NCBI GenBank assembly: GCA_023386815.1
Contig: JAEWIZ010000008.1
Location: 62,001 to 126,000, forward strand
From: Bacillota bacterium
Lineage (GTDB): Bacteria; Bacillota; Clostridia; Lachnospirales; Lachnospiraceae
DNA: 64,000 bases
Reading direction: 5' to 3'
Positions 56,283 through 63,572 of the stretch are shown piece by piece. The notes below the pieces were generated by a model, which had not been told where the DNA came from, made no database searches, and was given only the letters and a program-made list of their open reading frames with translations. The translations under genes were made by a program, and so were the position numbers. Each line of letters starts with the position of its first letter. Within the stretch, counting starts at the first letter, position 1.

Positions 56283-56918
56283 ATGGAAAAATCGGAAGAC
56301 GAATTAAAGATATGTGAATTTGGCAGGGAACGATTTGAACCAGTCGTTGATGAAATCGAGCGGTTAATGGCAAAGAAGGACAAAGAAAGAATTATTGTTG
56401 CTATTGATGGAAAGTGCGGGAGCGGTAAGACAACCCTGGGTTCTTATTTGCAAAAAAAGTTTGACTGTAACCTCTTCCATATGGATGATTTTTTTCTTCA
56501 AAACCACCAAAGAACTGAAAAACGGCTGAAGGAAGCCGGAGGCAATGTTGACTATGAACGATTTAAAGAGGAAGTACTGGAGCCTTTATTATCAGGAAGA
56601 CTAGTTAAGTACAGGACCTTTAACTGTATTTTACGGGTAATCAACAAGGAGTATGAAGTATATCCGAAAAAATTAAATATTATTGAGGGTTCCTATAGTC
56701 AGCATCCTTATTTTGAAAATCCCTATGATTTATGCATCTTTCTTGATATCGATGATCAGACCCAAATAGAAAATATTAAAAAGCGGAATGGATTAGAAAA
56801 ACTGGAGCTGTTTCGAACAAAGTGGATACCCATGGAAAACAGATATTTTGATGAATTTAAAACGAAAGAAAAAAGCTTGGTCGTTGAGTGGAAAAAACTA
56901 CCTAAAAGTGAAAGATAA
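56283..56918 (+). CDS. Uridine-kinase-like P-loop protein
   Basis: P-loop kinase of 211 aa. Walker A is GKCGSGKTT (43-51), with the FHMDDFFLQ nucleoside-kinase-like segment and the LDIDDQTQIENIKKRNG lid-type region. It resembles the uridine kinase/phosphoribulokinase superfamily but is short and lacks clear uridine-specific residues. In its place between an S component and a phosphofructokinase-like gene it may phosphorylate the imported compound. Start at ATG 56283. Function not assigned. Confidence 0.75.
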   Translation: MEKSEDELKICEFGRERFEPVVDEIERLMAKKDKERIIVAIDGKCGSGKTTLGSYLQKKFDCNLFHMDDFFLQNHQRTEKRLKEAGGNVDYERFKEEVLEPLLSGRLVKYRTFNCILRVINKEYEVYPKKLNIIEGSYSQHPYFENPYDLCIFLDIDDQTQIENIKKRNGLEKLELFRTKWIPMENRYFDEFKTKEKSLVVEWKKLPKSER

Positions 56919-56922
56919 CAAA

Positions 56923-56934
56923 GCAAACGTTTGC
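56923..56934. promoter_or_regulatory. LacI-type operator upstream of the PFK gene
   Basis: A second exact copy of GCAAACGTTTGC, followed by GT as in the first copy at 54779. It lies 58 bp before the phosphofructokinase-like gene, so the same regulator can control an internal promoter. Confidence 0.7.
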
Positions 56935-56992
56935 GTAAAAAAGTTACAAATCATGTATGGGTTATGCTTAAATGAAGAAAGAAAGGATGATT

Positions 56993-58162
56993 ATGTTGAT
57001 GGAGAAGAATATTTTAATTGTGCATGGCGGCGGTCCAACGGCGGTTATTAATGCTTCCTTATATGGTGCAATCATAGAGGCTAAAAAACATTCGGAACTG
57101 ACTCATATCTATGGTGCAAGGAACGGAACCGGCGGTTTATTAAAAGAAGACTTAATAGAACTGGAGAATGTCCCGGAGGGGAAACTGGAATTATTGCTTC
57201 AGACCTCGGGAAGTGCAATTGGTACCTCAAGAGATGAGATTGAGCAGGAAGATTATGATCAAATGTGCGAAATTCTTGTGAAAAAGAATATAAAATATGT
57301 ACTGTTCAATGGTGGAAACGGAACAATGGATACCTGCGGAAAGCTTTATAAGACCTGCCTAAATAAGGGGATTGACCTTAGGGTAATGGGTATTCCTAAA
57401 ACCATAGACAATGATATTTCTATTACGGATCATAGTCCAGGCTATGGAAGTGCAGCGCGTTTTCTGGCACAGAGTGTAAAAGAAATTTGCGCTGATGTGA
57501 AGGGGCTGCCAATCCATGTGGTGGTCGTGGAAGCATCAGGAAGAAATGCAGGCTGGATTACCGCAGCCAGTGCACTTTCGGAGAATGAAGATGGAATTGG
57601 TCCAGATCTCATTTATCTTCCAGAACGGCCCTTTGAGGAAGATAAGTTTATCGAAGATGTCAGAAAGTTGCTGGAAACGAAAAAAGGCATTGTAGTTGTA
57701 GCCAGTGAAGGACTTAAGAATGCAAAGGGAGAACCGATTGTAGAACCTGTTTTTCGAACGGAGCGAGCAGTTTATTTTGGAGATGTTAGTGCCCATCTTG
57801 CCAATCTGGTAATTAAAAGGCTTGGATACAAGGCAAGGGGGGAAAAGCCAGGGTTGCTAGGGCGTACATCTATCGCTTTACAAAGTCAGGTAGACCGTGA
57901 GGAAGCAATATTAGCAGGAGAGCTGGCATGTAAGGCTGTAATGCAAGGAGAAAGCGGGAAAATGGTTGCATTCCGACGTGTTTCCACAACCCCATATGAG
58001 ATAGAACCATTTCTGGTGGAAATTGACGAGGTTATGATGAATGAACGGATTATGCCTGACGAGTACATTAACCAAGAGGGAAATGGTGTAACAGAAAGCT
58101 TCAAAGAATGGTGTAAACCCTTAATTGGCGGCGATTTAACGAAGATGGTGACTTTTAATTAA
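56993..58162 (+). CDS. Atypical phosphofructokinase (PPi-type) family protein
   Basis: Phosphofructokinase-fold protein, 389 aa from ATG 56993, which has AAAGG 6 nt upstream; earlier in-frame ATGs at 56972 and 56987 lack one. Landmarks: HGGGPTAVINA at the start, GGNGTMDT (107-114) at the phosphoryl-donor site and IPKTIDND (134-141), where the Lys is typical of PPi-dependent enzymes. At the donor motif ATP enzymes have GGDGS and PPi enzymes usually GGDDS; here the first acid is Asn and the next residue Gly, an odd combination. It is followed by aldolase and TIM-like genes, so it likely makes a ketose 1,6-bisphosphate. Confidence 0.82.
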   Translation: MLMEKNILIVHGGGPTAVINASLYGAIIEAKKHSELTHIYGARNGTGGLLKEDLIELENVPEGKLELLLQTSGSAIGTSRDEIEQEDYDQMCEILVKKNIKYVLFNGGNGTMDTCGKLYKTCLNKGIDLRVMGIPKTIDNDISITDHSPGYGSAARFLAQSVKEICADVKGLPIHVVVVEASGRNAGWITAASALSENEDGIGPDLIYLPERPFEEDKFIEDVRKLLETKKGIVVVASEGLKNAKGEPIVEPVFRTERAVYFGDVSAHLANLVIKRLGYKARGEKPGLLGRTSIALQSQVDREEAILAGELACKAVMQGESGKMVAFRRVSTTPYEIEPFLVEIDEVMMNERIMPDEYINQEGNGVTESFKEWCKPLIGGDLTKMVTFN

Positions 58163-58198
58163 TTAAGATGAATCAGAGAGAAAAGGGAGGATTAGATT

Positions 58199-59353
58199 AT
58201 GTTAGTACCTATGAGAGCAATTTTAGAAGCAGCAGATCAGTATAACTATGCTCAAGGAGCATTTAATGTCAATGCAGTGGCGCAGGCAAAGGCTGTGATT
58301 GGTGTGCATGAGATGTTTCGGAGTCCTGCAATATTACAGGGAGCTGATTTGGCGAATGGATTTATGGGTGGTAGATGCGATTTTATGAATGCTACCCTTG
58401 AGGATAAGAAAAAAGGTGCAAAAAATATTGCGGATGCTGTGAAAAAGTATGGAGAGCAGAGTTCCATTCCAATTGCACTTCATCTGGATCATGGCAGGAA
58501 TCTGGAGTCCTGTATCGCTGCAATTGAAGGTGGTTATACCAGTGTTATGATCGATGGAAGTTCCTTGCCCTTTGATGAGAATGTAGAGTTGACCAGAGAG
58601 GTCGTAAAATATGCGCATAAGCTTGGTGTATCTGTGGAAGGCGAGCTTGGTGTTCTGGCAGGAGTAGAAGATCATGTATATAGTGCGGACAGCACATATA
58701 CCAACCCTCTAAATGCGGTAGATTTCTTCCGGAAAACAGGAGTGGATGCCCTGGCAATCAGCTACGGAACCATGCATGGTGCCAATAAGGGGAAGGATAC
58801 AACGATTCGCAAGGAGATTGCTATTGCGATTAAGGAATGTATGCGCTATGAAAGAATCCAGGGCTACCTGGTGAGTCATGGATCTTCTACCGTTCCGAAA
58901 TATATTGTTGATGAAATTAATGCTCTTGGCGGAAATATTACAAATGCATTTGGAATTGATGTAAATCAGCTGATTGAAGCTTCCCATTGCGGAATTAATA
59001 AGATTAACGTTGATACAGATATCCGTCTTGCAGTAACACGTAATATGAAGGAGTTATTTGCTAAGGAACCAGCGCTTAGAACCAGTGCCTCCATTGGTGA
59101 GATCTATGAGATACTGGAGAAAAATAAGGCAGCCTTCGATCCACGAGTATTTATCACTCCTATTATGGATACAGTAATGTATGGTGAGATACAGGATGAG
59201 GATGTTGCTCGAATCTGCAGCTGTATTGAAGCGGGTGTCAATGAGGTTGTTGGTACCTTGATTGTACAATTCCAAAGCTTTGGAAAAGCACCGAAGGTAG
59301 AAGTTGTTACCCTGGAGCAGATGGCTGACAGATACAAAAGAGGAGAAATATAA
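58199..59353 (+). CDS. Class II fructose-bisphosphate aldolase family protein
   Basis: Zinc-dependent class II aldolase, 384 aa, which splits ketose bisphosphates into two trioses. Zinc and active-site residues are in HLDHGRN, SVEGELGVLAG, SYGTMHG and YLVSHGSSTVP, with the phosphate-binding NVDTDIR. It is longer than GatY/KbaY (about 285 aa), having a C-terminal helical extension of about 70 residues. AAGGGAGG lies 8 nt upstream. It is in an operon between the PFK-like and TIM-like genes. Confidence 0.87.
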   Translation: MLVPMRAILEAADQYNYAQGAFNVNAVAQAKAVIGVHEMFRSPAILQGADLANGFMGGRCDFMNATLEDKKKGAKNIADAVKKYGEQSSIPIALHLDHGRNLESCIAAIEGGYTSVMIDGSSLPFDENVELTREVVKYAHKLGVSVEGELGVLAGVEDHVYSADSTYTNPLNAVDFFRKTGVDALAISYGTMHGANKGKDTTIRKEIAIAIKECMRYERIQGYLVSHGSSTVPKYIVDEINALGGNITNAFGIDVNQLIEASHCGINKINVDTDIRLAVTRNMKELFAKEPALRTSASIGEIYEILEKNKAAFDPRVFITPIMDTVMYGEIQDEDVARICSCIEAGVNEVVGTLIVQFQSFGKAPKVEVVTLEQMADRYKRGEI

Positions 59354-60193
59354 ATGAAGCATATCTATCTGAATTTAAAGAGATTTGATGTTCCGGCTAA
59401 CATGGGAGGAGTTAACCGTATAGCTCCAATGAAGGACTGGGCTTCCTATATTATTACAAACACTCAAGAAGAATTAAATAAATTTGATCCGGATCAAGTG
59501 GAGTTTGCAATGTATTTTCCTGAAACACATCTATTGGGAGCTGCAGCTGCAAAAACAAAGGATAGCAGGGTGAAGATAGGGTGTCAAAGCATTTACCGGG
59601 AAGATGTCTCTGTTGGCGGCAATTTCGGAGCCTTCACTACAAACAGACCGGCATCCGCCATGGTAGAGGCAGGTTGTAAAACGGTGATTATTGGCCATTG
59701 TGAGGAAAGAAATGATAAAGCTGGTATTCTGGCAGAAGCGGGAGTTACTGATACGGATGCAGTAAACAGAATACTAAACCGGGAAATCAAGTGCGCCATC
59801 GCTCAAGGTATGACGGTTCTTTACTGTATCGGTGAAAAGAGTGAGGAACAGTCTCAGTGGATGGAGGTTCTCGGACAACAATTAGAGGTTGGATTAAAGG
59901 ATGTGGATACCTCTAAGGTTGTAATAGCCTACGAACCGATTTGGTCAATTGGACCTGGAAAAATACCAGCAGATAAAGAGTATATTACAAAAATCGCAAG
60001 ATTTGTGAAAGAAAAGACCGGCGGTATGGATATTGTATACGGCGGCGGACTGAAACAGGAAAATGCACAGATGCTGGCTTCCATTGAGGAAATTGATGGA
60101 GGGCTGATTGCACTAACTAGATTTCAGGGAGAGATTGGGTTTTATCCGGAGGAATATCTGGATATTATAAAACTTTACATGAACGTAAATTAG
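59354..60193 (+). CDS. Triosephosphate-isomerase-like protein
   Basis: TIM-barrel isomerase of 279 aa starting on the base after the aldolase stop. The triosephosphate isomerase residues are all present: Lys9 in LNLKRF, His115 in VIIGHCEER and Glu194 in AYEPIWSIGPGK, with the phosphate loop YGGGLKQEN. N-terminal sequence and an insertion at 78-100 depart from housekeeping TpiA. It could be an isoenzyme dedicated to this pathway or act on a related phosphosugar, as EryH-type TIM homologues do. Confidence 0.82.
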   Translation: MKHIYLNLKRFDVPANMGGVNRIAPMKDWASYIITNTQEELNKFDPDQVEFAMYFPETHLLGAAAAKTKDSRVKIGCQSIYREDVSVGGNFGAFTTNRPASAMVEAGCKTVIIGHCEERNDKAGILAEAGVTDTDAVNRILNREIKCAIAQGMTVLYCIGEKSEEQSQWMEVLGQQLEVGLKDVDTSKVVIAYEPIWSIGPGKIPADKEYITKIARFVKEKTGGMDIVYGGGLKQENAQMLASIEEIDGGLIALTRFQGEIGFYPEEYLDIIKLYMNVN

Positions 60194-60304
60194 GAAATGC
60201 TTAAATAATTGAATTTTCAAACTGAGTGTAAAAATATTTCATGTTGCAAATACTGTGCCTGCAGCTCAAAGTATGCAGACACCAAGAAAGGCAGGGTTAT
60301 TAAG

Positions 60305-61801
60305 ATGAAAATTGAATTTGAATATGGACATGGTACTATGGTGGCAGATTTGCCGGATAATACAGACGTTTTTATCCCTGGCGAAACAGTGAAGGATCCG
60401 GACTTTATACCGGAGGATAAATTAGAGGAAGCATATCTGGATAGTCTGGCACATCCGATTGGAATGCCGACCCTGACAGAGCTGGCACATAAAGGAAGTA
60501 CAGTCACATTTATAATCCCAGATCGTGTCAAAGGCGGAGAACATGCCACCAGCCATCGAAAATTGAGTATCAGATATATATTAAAAGAGCTTTATGCAGC
60601 GGGAGTGGAAAAGAAGGATATTCTTTTCATTATATCCAACGGACTGCATCCCAGAAGCAAAGAATCCGATGCAAAAGCAATCTTTGGGCCTGAATTATTT
60701 GAAGAATTTTGGCCTACCGGACAAATTATCAGTCATGATAGTGAAGATCACGAACACATGATTAATTTGGGGACTACCCATCGTGGAGATCCGGTTTACA
60801 TGAATAAATATATCTATGACTGTGATATCCCTATTTTAATCGGCCATGTACAGGGTAACCCTTACGGCGGATATTCCGGTGGCTATAAGCATAGTGCAAC
60901 AGGTATTACCAATTGGCAGAGCATCGCAAGTCACCATGTACCTTCCGTTATGCATAGAAAAGATTTTACACCTGTCAATAGTGGAAGTCTGATGCGTAAT
61001 AAATTTGACGAAATCAGTATGCATATGGAGGAGAAAATGGGACATCCATTTTTCTGCTGTGATGCAGTACTGGATACTCAGTCCAGGCAAATAGCGATCT
61101 ACTGCGGATACGCAAAGGAGATGCAGCCAGTCAGTTGGAAAATGGCGGATAAGAGAACCTATGTACATTGGGCAGAGAAGAAATATGACATTATGGTATT
61201 TGGTATGCCACAAAAATTCCATTATGGAGACGGAATGGGAACAAATCCAATTATGATGATGCAGGCCTTAAGCGCCCAGGTATTAAGATATAAGCGAATC
61301 ATGAGTGATAATTGTGTTATTATCTGTGCCTCCACCTGCAACGGATACTTCCATGATGAATTATGGCCATATTTAAGAGAGCTTTATGAGTTGTTCCAGC
61401 ATGATCACATGTATACTCTGCCGGATATGAACAGACTGGGAGAATATTTTGCAACGAAGGAAGAGTATATCCGCAAATACCGTTACACAAATGCATTTCA
61501 TCCTTTCCATGGATTTTCCATGATGTCCTGTGGACATATTGCTGAAATGAACACCAGTGCGATCTATATTGTCGGCGCTGAAGAACCGGGATATGCAAGA
61601 GGAATGGGATTAAAGACCAGGGAAACCTTTGAAGAAGCCATAGAGGATGCTAAGAAAAAGTTCGTTGGAAAGAATCCGAATATTCTGGCACTGCCAATGA
61701 CATTTAAAAAATCTGCAGTTCATCTTTGCATGAAGAACAAAGATGAAAATAGTATGGATGCTTATGGACATCTTAATGCTGGCTGTGGATGTTGCGGCTG
61801 A
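60305..61801 (+). CDS. LarA-family nickel-pincer racemase-like protein
   Basis: LarA-family protein (DUF2088), 498 aa from ATG 60305 (AGGG 8 nt upstream); a TTG-initiated extension from 60209 has no site. LarA enzymes racemise or epimerise 2-hydroxy acids with a nickel-pincer cofactor bound to a Lys. Here the cofactor Lys is K195 in GGYSGGYKHSATG, and a base His is in SNGLHPRS (H115). The second catalytic His, normally in P-H-x-x-A-G-Y-S-G-G, is replaced by Asn185. The C-terminus ends in a Cys cluster, GCGCCG. It belongs to a glycolysis-like operon, so a sugar or sugar acid may be its substrate. Confidence 0.82.
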   Translation: MKIEFEYGHGTMVADLPDNTDVFIPGETVKDPDFIPEDKLEEAYLDSLAHPIGMPTLTELAHKGSTVTFIIPDRVKGGEHATSHRKLSIRYILKELYAAGVEKKDILFIISNGLHPRSKESDAKAIFGPELFEEFWPTGQIISHDSEDHEHMINLGTTHRGDPVYMNKYIYDCDIPILIGHVQGNPYGGYSGGYKHSATGITNWQSIASHHVPSVMHRKDFTPVNSGSLMRNKFDEISMHMEEKMGHPFFCCDAVLDTQSRQIAIYCGYAKEMQPVSWKMADKRTYVHWAEKKYDIMVFGMPQKFHYGDGMGTNPIMMMQALSAQVLRYKRIMSDNCVIICASTCNGYFHDELWPYLRELYELFQHDHMYTLPDMNRLGEYFATKEEYIRKYRYTNAFHPFHGFSMMSCGHIAEMNTSAIYIVGAEEPGYARGMGLKTRETFEEAIEDAKKKFVGKNPNILALPMTFKKSAVHLCMKNKDENSMDAYGHLNAGCGCCG

Positions 61802-61834
61802 TCTCTTGATGACGCTTAGAAAGGTTTTGAAAAT

Positions 61835-63274
61835 ATGAATAAGTTCTTTTCATTACTGCTGTCCTTTCTTAAAATTGGATTAATCGGATTCGGAGGCGGA
61901 AGCGCTTTAATTCCAATTATTGAAGAAGAGATTGTTGCTAAGAAAAAGCTACTAAAGGAAGAAGACTATAATGATTATGTGATTGTATCCAATATTACAC
62001 CGGGTACTTTACCAGTAAAATTAGCAGCTGCATCGGGAAAGAAGATTTCCGGTCGGGCAGGGATGCTGGGAGCTGCAATTATGGTCTCTCTTCCGGGCGT
62101 AGCAATTACGGTATTCCTTATCTCGATTCTATCTCGGCAAGGTGAAGGCGTAGTGACACAAATTAAATTTGCATCTGTAGGTATCTCGGTATTTATTATC
62201 ACGCTCTTGATTAACTATATCAATAAGGTATTAAAAAGCTGCAAGGAGATTAATGCATTCGGAGTCGGTTGGATTATCATGCTACTAGCATTTTTCTTAA
62301 CCTCAGGTAAGGAAATGAATAATATATTGGGCTTGCAGCATACTCCGATCTTTGATATTAGTACGATTCACCTACTGTTGCTCACATTTTTTATTATATT
62401 TTTCACAGAGGGTAAAATCGCTTCTTTCAAGGGAGGTATTGCTGGAATTATCAGTATTATGTTTATTCTATGTACTGGGAAAGCGCAAATTATTGCAAAT
62501 GAGATGTTATTTACCGCAATAAAACTATGTATGCTTGCTCTTTCCGCTTATAGTATCATTCGGAGTATGAATAAGAATAAGGGCAATACCAAAGAAAAAC
62601 TGCCTTTGAAAGGGCTTATCTCGGAAGAGATGACATGGATTGTATTCTTAATTCTTATGTCAGTACCAGCTGCTTTTGTGCTGAGTGGAGTAGGTGATTA
62701 TCTGAAGCATGGGTTAATCTCTACCGTGATTTCATTTGGAGGTGGAGAAGCCTATATTACAATTGCTGAGACCATCTTTGTATCAAATAATTCAATTCCT
62801 TCCGGTGTATTTTATGGACAGGTTCTTCCGATTGCCAATGCTTTACCCGGACCAATTTTAAGTAAAGTACTTGCTGGAATTGGATATTATATAGCCTTTC
62901 ATGCAACTCAAAACGTAGGTGCAGGTTATTTACTGGCAATTGTGGGCTATGCAGTCAGTATCGCGGCCTCCTGTGCAGTGTTTTTCCTGGTTTTATATAT
63001 TTATCGCAGATTTGAAAGTCTGGAGCTGTTCCAAACCTTAAAAACGTGGATATTACCTATTATTTCGGGTTTGCTGCTGACTACAATACTATCGATGTTA
63101 TATGAAAATTTTAATATTATACTGGAACATCAAGGTACTATTTTAATAGCGGCGATCATCAGTGGAGTGATCTTTGCCTTATTAATGTTTCTACATAAAA
63201 GATTTCATTTGCATGACATTATATTGATCTTAATTTCCGGAATTAGTTCTTTGGTGGCGTGTAACTTTTTATAA
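61835..63274 (+). CDS. CHR family (chromate transporter-like) membrane protein
   Basis: Bidomain chromate-ion-transporter family (ChrA) protein, 479 aa. Two homologous halves are seen: residues 1-175 with LKIGLIGFGGGSALIPIIEE and SNITPGTLPVKLAAASG, and 270-430 with GLISTVISFGGGEAYITIAE and GQVLPIANALPGPILSKV. Each has about six membrane spans. The substrate of clostridial CHR proteins is often an organic or inorganic anion rather than chromate. At the end of the LarA operon it may export or import a sugar acid or oxyanion (inference). Confidence 0.85.
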   Translation: MNKFFSLLLSFLKIGLIGFGGGSALIPIIEEEIVAKKKLLKEEDYNDYVIVSNITPGTLPVKLAAASGKKISGRAGMLGAAIMVSLPGVAITVFLISILSRQGEGVVTQIKFASVGISVFIITLLINYINKVLKSCKEINAFGVGWIIMLLAFFLTSGKEMNNILGLQHTPIFDISTIHLLLLTFFIIFFTEGKIASFKGGIAGIISIMFILCTGKAQIIANEMLFTAIKLCMLALSAYSIIRSMNKNKGNTKEKLPLKGLISEEMTWIVFLILMSVPAAFVLSGVGDYLKHGLISTVISFGGGEAYITIAETIFVSNNSIPSGVFYGQVLPIANALPGPILSKVLAGIGYYIAFHATQNVGAGYLLAIVGYAVSIAASCAVFFLVLYIYRRFESLELFQTLKTWILPIISGLLLTTILSMLYENFNIILEHQGTILIAAIISGVIFALLMFLHKRFHLHDIILILISGISSLVACNFL

Positions 63275-63352
63275 TTACATTAGTCGTAAGTTGATACAGA
63301 TATGTTTTTCGCTCAGATGAACGTGCCTCTAAATTGAATATGATATTACCAG

Positions 63353-63388
63353 GCGTCTCTTGACAATTTAATCAAGAGGCGCTTTTTT
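63353..63388 (+). terminator. Intrinsic terminator
   Basis: GCGTCTCTTGA (63353-63363) pairs with TCAAGAGGCGC (63372-63382, one wobble), followed by six T. It ends the LarA-cluster transcript. Confidence 0.8.
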
Positions 63389-63437
63389 AATGCTATAAGA
63401 TAAATAAAAATTACTGAAGCGAATCAATAAAATCCTA

Positions 63438-63466
63438 TTGACACAATATACAACAAATGATAATAT
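63438..63466 (+). promoter_or_regulatory. Promoter of the secreted-protein gene
   Basis: TTGACA (63438-63443), a 17-bp spacer and TAATAT (63461-63466), with a long untranslated leader to the ATG at 63573. Read directly; activity is inferred. Confidence 0.6.
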
Positions 63467-63468
63467 TA

Positions 63469-63548
63469 AGTTGAACGTAAAACCTATACGAAATGTACAA
63501 AGAAAATTGAGAAATTAAAAGTGCATATGTAAAGTTTAACGTTAAACT
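63469..63548. promoter_or_regulatory. Pair of LacI-type operators
   Basis: AGTTTAACGTTAAACT (63533-63548) is a perfect 16-bp palindrome. AGTTGAACGTAAAACC (63469-63484) matches it at 13 of 16 positions, 64 bp upstream, about six helical turns. This suits repression by looping or co-operative binding. They flank the start region of the downstream gene. Confidence 0.65.
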
Positions 63549-63572
63549 AATTAGAAGAGAGGAGGATTTTAT

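Noticed and set aside
60209..60304. Cys-rich 32-residue N-terminal extension in frame with the LarA-like gene
   Set aside because: It would need a TTG start without a ribosome binding site, while ATG 60305 has AGGG at the right distance and begins at the normal family N-terminus.
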